Shown here piece by piece: positions 55,871 through 64,000 of a stretch of 64,000 nt of DNA. The number at the start of each line of letters is the position of its first letter. Position 1 is the stretch's first letter. The translations under genes and the position numbers were made by a program. The DNA comes from Myxococcales bacterium (lineage in GTDB: Bacteria; Myxococcota_A; Polyangia; Palsa-1104), in NCBI GenBank assembly GCA_003170275.1, contig PNAM01000081.1, positions 62,001 to 126,000 on the forward strand, in the 5' to 3' direction. The notes under the pieces were generated by a model, which worked only from the letters and a program-made list of their open reading frames with translations, did not search any database and was not told where the DNA came from.

Positions 55871-56530
55871 TTACGCGGCGGCGTGGTCACAGGCTTCTTC
55901 TACTAGACGTTCGCGGTTGCGGGTTAGGATTGCGTGGTTGATTTGGGTTTGTGAAAAAACGAAGCCATCGTCGGAGGGGCGGTAGGTTTCTCCTTTGGCT
56001 TTGTACATATCGCTGATTTTGAGAAGGTTGTCCAGCTCGTGTTTTTCCTTGGTCAGACGGGTTTTCTGGAGCTCGCGGAGCTGGGCGACGGTCCGTTCGA
56101 ATTGACGCGACAGGCGCTGGCTGTGCATGCTCAGGTTCGCTAATGCTTTCGACTGGCCCTCGAGCGCGGCCACGACTGACATGGCGTTCTGGACATGTTG
56201 TGGGTCGATGGTGAAGGGCGTTGGGTGGGCGATGCAGAGCGTGAGGAGATTGGTTTCGAGGACGGCGACTCGGTTCAGGCGCCAGGAGGCGTCGGCCAGG
56301 GCTTGCACTAGATGGGCTTCGGTGGCGCCTTGGGGGTCGTACTCGTCGGTGAAGGAGGCGACGTGGCGCTTGTAGGCTTCGAAATCCTCGGTGGGCATGA
56401 CGATGAGTTGGCCGGTGAGTCCGTGGCGGAGGGCGTTGAGGGAGGTTCGGGCTTTGCCGGCTTGGGTTTTGGGGCCGGTGGAATGCTGCGAGTTGGCTCG
56501 GTTAATTTCGGTGCGGTTTGGTGTCGACAT
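55871..56530 (-). CDS. hypothetical protein of the RANSQHSTGPKT...LNALRHGLTG type
   Basis: INRANSQHSTGPKTQAGKARTSLNALRHGLTGQ recognised as a family recurrent in Acidobacteria. Confidence 0.65.
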   Translation of the reverse strand: MSTPNRTEINRANSQHSTGPKTQAGKARTSLNALRHGLTGQLIVMPTEDFEAYKRHVASFTDEYDPQGATEAHLVQALADASWRLNRVAVLETNLLTLCIAHPTPFTIDPQHVQNAMSVVAALEGQSKALANLSMHSQRLSRQFERTVAQLRELQKTRLTKEKHELDNLLKISDMYKAKGETYRPSDDGFVFSQTQINHAILTRNRERLVEEACDHAAA

Positions 56531-56742
56531 ATGTTTCCTTCGTACTGGTAATAGCATCGGGGGGATTGGGGAGTGAGTGAGTGAGAGCGGGAGGTGGTTG
56601 AAAAATCGGGAGTTGGAGTGGGTCCATTGTCGGTCGAAGAGGCCGACGAGGGCGTCGGCCGCGGGCCGGGGGGCCCGCCCCACCGCGACAGCTCCACCGC
56701 GACTATAGGCTCATGTGGAGATGCAGTGATAGAATTACGGCA

Positions 56743-57384
56743 ATGAGAACCATGCGACGCTTAACTTTGATCTTCGCGGTTGCCGCTGTACCGGTCGCGT
56801 TCGCGCAGGATGGATGGATATCCTTATTCAACGGGAAGGACTTCACTGACTGGAAAATCGGCGGAGATCAAGCATCATTTCAGATCATTGACCACGCCCT
56901 GGTGGCAAACGGTCCCGTGGCGCACGCGTTCTACGACGGACCGGTCCAGAACCACGATTTCAAAAACTTCGAGCTGATGGTCGACGTCAAGACCGCACCT
57001 AACTCGAACGGCGGCGTGTACTTTCATACCGAGTTTCAAGATCGCGGATTCCCGCGCAAAGGTTTCGAGGTGCAGGTGAACAACACCCATGGCGATCCAG
57101 TCAAGACCGGCAGCCTTTATCATGTGAAGGACATCGGGGCGGAAGATATCAAGGGAATCACACAAGACGATGAGTGGTTCACCGAGCATATCATCGTGCA
57201 GGACAAAACGGTCACAATCCGATTGAACGGCAAAGAAGTCGTGAAGTGGACGCAAACGCCGGATTGGAATGGAGGCCGGGAGGGCGCAGGACGGGTGATC
57301 GGCCACGGCACGATCGCTCTTCAGGGTCACGATCCGAAGAGCACCGTACATTATAAAAACATCCGCATCAAGCCCCTTCCGTGA
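56743..57384 (+). CDS. DUF1080 (3-keto-disaccharide hydrolase-like) protein
   Basis: DGWISLFNGKDFTDWKIGG, FELMVDVKTAPNSNGGVYFHTEF, GFEVQVNNTHGDP, GTIALQGHDPKSTVHYKNIRIKPL. Confidence 0.92.
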   Translation: MRTMRRLTLIFAVAAVPVAFAQDGWISLFNGKDFTDWKIGGDQASFQIIDHALVANGPVAHAFYDGPVQNHDFKNFELMVDVKTAPNSNGGVYFHTEFQDRGFPRKGFEVQVNNTHGDPVKTGSLYHVKDIGAEDIKGITQDDEWFTEHIIVQDKTVTIRLNGKEVVKWTQTPDWNGGREGAGRVIGHGTIALQGHDPKSTVHYKNIRIKPLP

Positions 57385-57430
57385 AGCCCCTGCCAGCGCG
57401 TATCGGTAAAAAATACCTCGAAAAACAGGG

Positions 57431-58378
57431 CTATGCGTTTCCGTAGACCGTATTGCGCAACATTCGAAAGCCCTTGATAAGTTCGGCGATACCCTGATCG
57501 AGGGAGTGCTCCGGCTGGTATCCTGTGCGCTCGATCTTTTCGTTGGAGACAATGTAGTCGCGCTTGTCGGGATCCTCGCCGACCGGCGCTTCTAGGAACG
57601 CGAATTTTGGCAACAGCCGGTGAATTCGCCGGCACAACTCCAGCTTGGACAAGTTCGCGTCGGAGAGACCGACGTTGTAGGGCTGATCCCGCATACGGTC
57701 GAAATTTTCGATCCCGTGCAGGAAAGCGCGCGCTACATCCTGTACGTGAATATAATTACGCTTAAAGTGCGCTTCAAACAGGACCAGGGCGCGATCGTTC
57801 ACCGCGCGATACACGAAATCGTTGACCAGGAGATCGATTCGCATGCGCGGCGACATGCCGAACACCGTGGCCAAACGGAAGCTGATGCTATTGCCGCGGT
57901 CGAGCACGGCGCGCTCCGCTTCAACTTTCGTGCGGCCGTAGAGGGTGATGGGGCGCAGAGGTGTTTCCTCGGTGCATAACTTTCCCGGCTCTCCGATTCC
58001 ATAGCCACTGTTGGTCACCGGCATCAGGATCCGCTGCTCTCGACTCGCCAAGCGCATCAGAGTCAGGATGGCATCGCGATTGATGGTCTCCGCGCCGATT
58101 TTGTCGTGGTTGCAAATGGGCGCACCCACGAGCGCAGCCAGGGGAATGATCACATCCGCGCGGCTGAGCAGCGGCTTTAGGACCTCTTCGTCACGGGCGT
58201 CGCCGCGGTATACGTCGAAATTAGCATCGGCGCACAACGGGTTCAAAGAAGACTGGCCGAACAGGAAGTTATCGAGGACGGTGACGCGGTGTCCGGCGGC
58301 GAGCAACGCCGGCACCAGCGTCGAGCCTAGATAACCGGCGCCACCCGTAACAAGAATTGAGCAAGGATTCACGAACAC
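57431..58378 (-). CDS. NAD-dependent epimerase/dehydratase (extended SDR)
   Basis: ILVTGGAGYLGSTLVPALLAAGHRVTVLD. Confidence 0.9.
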   Translation of the reverse strand: MFVNPCSILVTGGAGYLGSTLVPALLAAGHRVTVLDNFLFGQSSLNPLCADANFDVYRGDARDEEVLKPLLSRADVIIPLAALVGAPICNHDKIGAETINRDAILTLMRLASREQRILMPVTNSGYGIGEPGKLCTEETPLRPITLYGRTKVEAERAVLDRGNSISFRLATVFGMSPRMRIDLLVNDFVYRAVNDRALVLFEAHFKRNYIHVQDVARAFLHGIENFDRMRDQPYNVGLSDANLSKLELCRRIHRLLPKFAFLEAPVGEDPDKRDYIVSNEKIERTGYQPEHSLDQGIAELIKGFRMLRNTVYGNA

Positions 58379-59541
58379 ACCCGGTCCAAGACCTCGCGCA
58401 GCCGTGTGAGCTGCGGCGTCAGGTCAAAGGGAAAGTTTCCCACGAAGAAGCCGCGGTCATGAGCCAGCTCGGCGTTGGGAACGCCTCCATCGACGACATC
58501 ATAGTCGTAATACTTGATGACGTCGTGGCGCAGGAAACATCCACCGGTGATGATGCGGAATCCGATGTCGGCGTCCCGCAAGGCGGCGAAGACTCGATCG
58601 CGGTCGATGTTATGCGCGGGATTCAGGATGATGGTGAAAGAAAAGCATGAACTTTTGCCGTTTTCGCGCTGACAGATAAAGCGATCGTCGCCGGCGAACA
58701 GGCGTTGAAAGAGGGCCAGGTTGGTGCGGCGCCGCTGAGTCATTCCGGGCAGTTTCTTCAGTTGCTCGCGCCCGACGGCGCCAGCCATCTCGAGCGGCCG
58801 GACGTTGTAGCCGGGCAAGATGAAACGGTATGCCTCGAAGTGCTCTTCGCCACGGCGCTCGAAGAGAGGCGAGTCTGGCGGCAGATCCCGCGTCCAGCCG
58901 TGGGCGCGGAGCGACCGCAGGAGGTGATCGAGCTCCAGATCGTCGGTGAGCACGATGCCGCCTTCCATGGTCGAGATATGATGCGAAAAAAAGAAGCTGA
59001 ACGTGTTCAAGTGACCGAAGGTCCCCAATTTTCGACCGTTGAGCTCGCTGTCCATGGACTCGCAGTTATCCTCGATCAGGTACAGGCCATGATCGAGCGC
59101 GAACTTTTGAATCACGTCCAGCGCGGCCGGGTTGCCGAGGATGCTGACGGCCACGATGGCGCGCGTACCGGGCGTGAGAGCGCGTTCGAGTTTACGGTAG
59201 TCGAGGTTCAGAGTCTCCAGCTCGACATCGACAAAGCGGAGCTTGAGTCCGTATTGCTGCAGGGGATGATAGGTTGTGCTCCAGGAAATCGCGGGCACGA
59301 TCACTTCATCGCCCCGTTTTAGAGGCCGGTCCTTCTTATAGAAGAGCGCGGCTACAGCGACCAGGTTGGCGGAGGACCCGGAGTTGACCATCACTCCGTG
59401 CCGCATGCCAAAATAGGCCGCGAATTCTTTTTCGAAGGCGGACACTTGCTCGCCCATGGTGAAGCGGCCGAGTTCCAGTGTGCGCTGGATCGCTTCGGTC
59501 TCTTCGGGCCCCCAAGTGGAGGCAGATAGTTCGTAGAACAT
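58369..59541 (-). CDS. DegT/DnrJ/EryC1/StrS-family PLP aminotransferase
   Basis: FEKEFAAYFGMRHGVMVNSGSSANLVAVAAL, DEVIVPAISWSTTYHPL, LIEDNCESMDSELNGRKLGTFGHLNTFSFFFSHHISTMEGGIV. Confidence 0.92.
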   Translation of the reverse strand: MFYELSASTWGPEETEAIQRTLELGRFTMGEQVSAFEKEFAAYFGMRHGVMVNSGSSANLVAVAALFYKKDRPLKRGDEVIVPAISWSTTYHPLQQYGLKLRFVDVELETLNLDYRKLERALTPGTRAIVAVSILGNPAALDVIQKFALDHGLYLIEDNCESMDSELNGRKLGTFGHLNTFSFFFSHHISTMEGGIVLTDDLELDHLLRSLRAHGWTRDLPPDSPLFERRGEEHFEAYRFILPGYNVRPLEMAGAVGREQLKKLPGMTQRRRTNLALFQRLFAGDDRFICQRENGKSSCFSFTIILNPAHNIDRDRVFAALRDADIGFRIITGGCFLRHDVIKYYDYDVVDGGVPNAELAHDRGFFVGNFPFDLTPQLTRLREVLDRVCS

Positions 59542-59580
59542 GGATTCTCGTCGACTCTATTTCAAGACAGTATTATTCGG

Positions 59581-59650
59581 GACGGGGCAAATAGGGTACA
59601 GGCACGAAGTTTCGCAAAGCGGCGAAATTCGAGCCAGTCCCCTATTTGCG
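59581..59650. repeat. nested REP/BIME-like hairpin
   Basis: Outer arms GCAAATAGGG (59587-59596)/CCCTATTTGC (59640-59649); inner arms CGAAGTTTCGC (59605-59615)/GCGAAATTCG (59622-59631) with one bulge. Confidence 0.75.
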
Positions 59651-59668
59651 CACTGGAGACGCAGACCA

Positions 59669-60757
59669 CTAGAATGGACCCCGGAACTGCATCTGATACG
59701 TGAGTTTTGCCCGTTCCGGATCCGGGGCCCAATCGCTCCCTGGGCGAACCATCCGATGAATGCGGCTGGCGATGGTCGCCGGGTTGGGATAGAACTCGTG
59801 TTCGAGCGAGGGGCTGGGTGGACAAGTTGTGGGCGCGAAGCCCATGCGCGCGATTTGGATCGGCCGGCCGGCTTGCTCCGCTACACGCGCCACGATCTCC
59901 GCGCTGGCGCCGCAATTCAGCCAGGCATTATCCACTACCAGAAGTTTCCCGGTGCGACGCGCCGAAGCGGCGATGATTTCGCAATCGAGCGGCGACAGCC
60001 AGATTGGATCGATCACCTCGGCGCGAATTCCTTCGTCGGCCAGCATTTCCTGGGCCCGCAGACATTCCAGCACCATATTGGATATTCCGACCACGGTGAT
60101 ATCGTCGCCGTGAGTGAGGATCCGGCTACTCGCGGGAGGAACCGAATATGCTTGCTCCGGTACGAACGATTCGCTGTAGTACAGCAGCCGGTGTTCGACG
60201 AAGATGACGGGGTTGTCGTCGCGGATGGCGGCAATCATGCAACCTTTCGCGTCATGGGCGTTGGAGGGCGCCACCACCTTGAGACCGGGGATGTGCATGA
60301 ACAAAGAATGCAAGGCTTGGGAATGCTGCGCACCTTGCCCCCAGCTCTTACCGATCATGCAGCGAACCACCATGGGGACTTTCACCGCGCCGCCGTACAT
60401 GTAATGCGCCTTGGAGGCCATGTTCACGAGCTGGTTCATGCACAACATCAGAAAATCCATCCGGATGTGCACGTGAATGGGACGCAGGCCGGCCATGGCC
60501 GCACCGATCGCCACGCCAGTCATAGCATCTTCCGACAAGGGCGTGTTGAACACGCGTTCGGGTCCGAAATGCTCCTGCAAACCAACAGTGGAGCCCTGAA
60601 TACCTTTGTGATCGTCGACGTCCAGGCCAAAGAGGAAAACGCGCGGGTCGCGCTCCATCTCCTGTGCGACGCCTTCGCGCAGTGCGTCCACATACCGCAG
60701 GACGCGCTGCTGGGGCGGATCGATCACGCCGGCTGGCGAACGACTAAGCGTAGACAT
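59669..60757 (-). CDS. thiamine-dependent dehydrogenase E1 beta subunit-like protein
   Basis: RVFLFGLDVDDHKGIQGSTVGLQEHFGPERVFNTPLSEDAMTGVAIGAAMAGLRPIHVHIRMDFL. Confidence 0.88.
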   Translation of the reverse strand: MSTLSRSPAGVIDPPQQRVLRYVDALREGVAQEMERDPRVFLFGLDVDDHKGIQGSTVGLQEHFGPERVFNTPLSEDAMTGVAIGAAMAGLRPIHVHIRMDFLMLCMNQLVNMASKAHYMYGGAVKVPMVVRCMIGKSWGQGAQHSQALHSLFMHIPGLKVVAPSNAHDAKGCMIAAIRDDNPVIFVEHRLLYYSESFVPEQAYSVPPASSRILTHGDDITVVGISNMVLECLRAQEMLADEGIRAEVIDPIWLSPLDCEIIAASARRTGKLLVVDNAWLNCGASAEIVARVAEQAGRPIQIARMGFAPTTCPPSPSLEHEFYPNPATIASRIHRMVRPGSDWAPDPERAKLTYQMQFRGPF

Positions 60758-61763
60758 GAGTGGACAATTCCGCCGGGGCGGGGAACGGGCTGTTCTCAGC
60801 GAACTCGATAGCCGCAGCGATCTCGCGCTCAACCTCGCCATCGATGCGACCTTTGGCCGTCTTGTCGAGCAGTGCTCCGATAATGCGGACCTGATCGTTT
60901 TCGAGCCAGGGGCGAAGCTCCTCCCGCGTGCGGTATCCCGACTCGTAGTCCTCCCCGGGACCGACATGCTCCTTCCAGCGGTAGGTCATGCACTCAAGAA
61001 ATGCAGGACCACGGCCCTGACGGATTCCTACGCAGGCGTCAGATACCTTCTCCCATATGGTCAACACGTTGGAATCGGGGATTTGACAGGCCGGGATGCC
61101 GAAAGTTTCCACACGCTCGCATAGACGCGACGAGGCCCACCGTTTGCTGAGCGGCGTGTGGATGGCGTAGCCATTGTTTTCGCACACGAAAAGCACAGGG
61201 AGCTTTTGGAGAGAAGCGAAGTTCAGGCTTTCGTAAAACACGCCTTCTTCGACCGCACCGTCGCCAAAGAACGCCGCGATCATACGGCCCTTGTTCTTAG
61301 GCTGGCGGCCCTTGTTCTCGCGCTGGAGCGCCAGCGCATAACCGAGTGCGATGGGGATCGTCGTGCCAACCACCGCCGATGCTCCCAGGATGTGCCGATC
61401 CATGCCGACCAGGTGCATGGATCCACCTTTGCCGCGCGAACAGCCGGTGCTTTTGCCGTACAGCTCCGCGAACATCGCCGCGAGATTGCCGCCCTTGGCG
61501 AGATAAGCCGCATGGCCGCGATAGCTGGCCGACACGACGTCGTCAGGCCGCAGCGGATCGCAAACTCCGACGGCTACCGCTTCCTGTCCGATAGAGAGAT
61601 GAACCGGGCTCTTGATCTTGTCGGAGGGATAGATGCGCGCGATCTCCTCCTCGGCGCGCCGGATCAACTGAAGTTTGTAGTACATTCGCTGGAGGTCGGG
61701 ATCGGGGCGTCCGTTATTCGATGTCCGGATCGCCGAGCCGTGGTGGGGAGGGGTGGCGCTCAA
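60744..61763 (-). CDS. thiamine-dependent dehydrogenase E1 alpha subunit-like protein
   Basis: SIGQEAVAVGVCDPLRPDDVVSASYRGHAAYLAKGGNLAAMFAELYGKSTGCSRGKGGSMHL; FFGDGAVEEGVFYESLNFASLQKLPVLFVCENNGYAIHTP. Confidence 0.92.
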   Translation of the reverse strand: MSATPPHHGSAIRTSNNGRPDPDLQRMYYKLQLIRRAEEEIARIYPSDKIKSPVHLSIGQEAVAVGVCDPLRPDDVVSASYRGHAAYLAKGGNLAAMFAELYGKSTGCSRGKGGSMHLVGMDRHILGASAVVGTTIPIALGYALALQRENKGRQPKNKGRMIAAFFGDGAVEEGVFYESLNFASLQKLPVLFVCENNGYAIHTPLSKRWASSRLCERVETFGIPACQIPDSNVLTIWEKVSDACVGIRQGRGPAFLECMTYRWKEHVGPGEDYESGYRTREELRPWLENDQVRIIGALLDKTAKGRIDGEVEREIAAAIEFAENSPFPAPAELSTHVYA

Positions 61764-61888
61764 AATCCCTTCTCGCAGTCCCGATATGACATGATGGCAT
61801 TATACACGCCGGAATAAGCTGGCGGCTGACGAAATAAACGCAGATCGAGGTCCATTGCAGACGTCAGGATCACGATTCCGGGAATGCG

Positions 61889-63775
61889 ATGGAAAAAGAC
61901 CTCGGATCCAAACCAAACGATGCGGAAGAGTGCGAGAATATGACGGTGGTCGAACCCGATGCAGTGGAAACGCGCTTAGCGCAATTGGAGCGCCGGCTGA
62001 GGACGCTCGAGCGCGCGCAGCGCACTTTGGATGTTCACATCGCTACGCTCGAAAGCAGCATCGTGTTCCGCTTGCTCCGTCGTATTGGACGCCCGTTTCT
62101 GGACGCCAGGGCGAAGCTTGAGGATTGGCCGCCGGCCGCCGGGATCCTGCGTTGGATCCCGGGGCTTGGCCGTACTCGAACAACTCCGTATTCCTCCTGG
62201 ATTGAGCAGGAGGGTAGCGAGGAATTACCGCCCGCCAGTTCCCTTCGGTTCAGCATCCTGATGTCTTTGGCAAAGGCGCGACGCGACAGGCTGGAGGAGG
62301 CGGTTGCTTCGGTGCTTTCGCAGATTCATCCTCACTGGGAATTGCACCTGTGCCACGCCGATACGCCGGTGCCCTGGCTTGCGGAGTTTGTGGACTCCAT
62401 AGCGGATCCGCGCATAAGAATCAGTGGATGCGAGCGGAATGGTACGCCGGTACTTGTCTCCCACGTGCTGAATGAGGCGGCGAACGACGCTACCGGCGAC
62501 TATTTAATCCTGTTGCCGCCGGACGGCCGCATGGCACCCGCCGCGCTACAATGCCTCGCGCACGCAGGACCCGCCGATCTGCTCTACACCGACGAAGATC
62601 ACCTTGATAGAGAAGGTCGCCGGATTGACCCGATCTTCAAGCCGGACTGGTCGCCAGACCTGCTGCTGTCCTCCCACTACTTCGGCCGTCTGACGGCCAT
62701 TTCGCGTGACGCTTGGATGCGCGCCGGCGGCGTTCGCGGCGAGTTCGAACCACTATCCGACTATGACCTGGCGCTGCGCCTTACGGATGGTCCCGCTTGC
62801 GTGCGGCATGTTCCGCGCGTTTTGTATCACGGCCGCCGGCCAGCGTCGAGTTCCACGAACGGCTTCCACGAAACCGGGTCGAGGGCTCTCAAAGATGCGC
62901 TGCGCCGCCGCGGCGCGAAGGCTGAGGTCGAGGATAGCCCGCGGCCCGACGTCTACCAGGTGCGGTGGAAGCCACGAGGAACATCGCTCGCCAGCCTGAT
63001 CATTTGCTCGCGATCCCCTCGTCTGCTGGAACAATGTCTCAAGTCTGTCGACGTCTGCACCCGCTACCCGCACCGGGAGGTGATCGTGGTCCAGCACTTG
63101 GGAGGGAAGGATGAAGCCTTGCGCCGCGTCATCGAGAAATATAAAGCGCGGCGAATCCCTCACGCGGGTCCATTCCATTTCTCCCTTCTGAACAACCTTG
63201 GCGCACGGGCCGCGAAGGGCGAGGTGCTGGTGTTCCTGAACGACGATGTCGGGGCCCTGGAACCATCGTGGTTGGAACGCATGGTCGCTCAGCTGGAGCG
63301 TCCCGACGTGGGCGTCGTGGGCGCGCGGCTGGTCTATCCGTCCGGTACTCTGCAACACGCCGGGGTAGCCGTCGGCGTCGGAGACGGATGCGCACACATT
63401 GGACGCGGCGCGCCGGCCTTTGCGCATTGGCCCTGGGTGCACCAAACTCGCGATGTCGCCGCGGTGACCGGCGCGTGTCTGGCGATTCGGGCGGGCTTGT
63501 TCCGGGAGTTGGGCGGCTTTGACGACGCCTTCCCGCTGAACTTCAACGACACGGACTTGTGCTTGCGGGTTCGCGGCAGCGGTCTTCGAGTGATCTACGA
63601 CGCCGGCGTATTGCTGCGCCACTCCGAAGGCCAGACGCGGCCTGCTGGCGTTACATTGAAAGAACGGGTGTCCTGGCTAGACCGCTGGCTGGAGGTAATC
63701 GACGCCGGAGATCCGTTCTACAGTCCACATTTGACACGCGACCGGGAGGACCTGTCGCTGCGCGTTCGTCCATGA
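61889..63775 (+). CDS. glycosyltransferase family 2 protein
   Basis: Two GT2-like regions: SILMSLAKARRDRLEEAVASVLSQ and EVLVFLNDDVGALEPSWLERMVAQLERPDVGVVGARLVYPSGTLQHAGV. Confidence 0.9.
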   Translation: MEKDLGSKPNDAEECENMTVVEPDAVETRLAQLERRLRTLERAQRTLDVHIATLESSIVFRLLRRIGRPFLDARAKLEDWPPAAGILRWIPGLGRTRTTPYSSWIEQEGSEELPPASSLRFSILMSLAKARRDRLEEAVASVLSQIHPHWELHLCHADTPVPWLAEFVDSIADPRIRISGCERNGTPVLVSHVLNEAANDATGDYLILLPPDGRMAPAALQCLAHAGPADLLYTDEDHLDREGRRIDPIFKPDWSPDLLLSSHYFGRLTAISRDAWMRAGGVRGEFEPLSDYDLALRLTDGPACVRHVPRVLYHGRRPASSSTNGFHETGSRALKDALRRRGAKAEVEDSPRPDVYQVRWKPRGTSLASLIICSRSPRLLEQCLKSVDVCTRYPHREVIVVQHLGGKDEALRRVIEKYKARRIPHAGPFHFSLLNNLGARAAKGEVLVFLNDDVGALEPSWLERMVAQLERPDVGVVGARLVYPSGTLQHAGVAVGVGDGCAHIGRGAPAFAHWPWVHQTRDVAAVTGACLAIRAGLFRELGGFDDAFPLNFNDTDLCLRVRGSGLRVIYDAGVLLRHSEGQTRPAGVTLKERVSWLDRWLEVIDAGDPFYSPHLTRDREDLSLRVRP

Positions 63776-64000
63776 TCCGGTTTTCTATCATCGTCCCCAC
63801 GCGCGGCCGGCCCGCCTTGCTCGGGCGCCTGCTCTCGAGCCTGCGTGAAACCGCCCGGAATCCAGACAGTCTTGAAGTGATCACAATCGTCGATGCGGAC
63901 GATCCGGAGTCGCTCGAAGTCTCCTGCGAAGGAGTTCGGATAGAGCGCGTGCTGGTTCCACCCGGCCTGACCATGGGTGAGCTCAACCTTGCGGGCTATC
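63772..64000 (+). CDS. glycosyltransferase, truncated by the window edge
   Basis: MIRFSIIVPTRGRPALLGRLLSSLRETA; ATGA overlap with the previous gene. Confidence 0.75.
   Translation, partial: MIRFSIIVPTRGRPALLGRLLSSLRETARNPDSLEVITIVDADDPESLEVSCEGVRIERVLVPPGLTMGELNLAGY

Noticed and set aside
1-64000. CRISPR array
   Set aside because: No regularly spaced direct repeats noticed; the RecB/Cas4-like gene at 32085-32867 has no cas neighbours and sits beside a Rad52-like annealase.

Overview
The window reads as three blocks. (A) ~1-11.85 kb: a high-GC chromosomal backbone resembling Myxococcota (an impression from protein content only). It carries an MFS transporter, a cation:proton antiporter, a porin, an M16 peptidase, a urate-hydroxylase (PuuD)-like membrane protein, a secreted InlB-repeat-like protein and a TPR protein. 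(B) ~11.85-48.5 kb: a mosaic accessory region. It opens with what looks like a displaced 3' half of a tRNA-Gly(CCC), a classic attachment-site scar. It then carries a Panacea-domain gene pair; a palindrome/DnaA-box-like intergenic region beside an RHH-like gene and a dCTP deaminase; a Dcm/Vsr/ScoMcrA-head restriction-modification locus; a GHKL-ATPase/STAS-like(DUF4325)/membrane-protein three-gene unit; a large serine recombinase with zinc-ribbon mini-ORFs; and secreted proteins. Further right is a long minus-strand operon encoding its own sliding clamp (DnaN), MoxR ATPase, VWA protein, Rad52-like annealase and RecB/Cas4-type nuclease, followed by a five-gene plus-strand run of nuclease-like proteins (MBL, PD-(D/E)XK, GIY-YIG, PD-(D/E)XK, PD-(D/E)XK). 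(C) ~48.53-64 kb: lower-GC DNA with Acidobacteria-like content. It carries a PQQ dehydrogenase, Tat-exported aldolase-like protein, GH30, dipeptidase, DUF1080, and a nucleotide-sugar/E1-dehydrogenase/glycosyltransferase cluster with REP-like hairpins. The B/C transition is abrupt, so an assembly chimera must be excluded. The best candidates for undescribed systems are the 42-47 kb nuclease cluster, the 20-22 kb GHKL/STAS/membrane unit and the clamp-Rad52-RecB-MoxR/VWA operon. All family calls come from reading motifs by eye; no database search was run.
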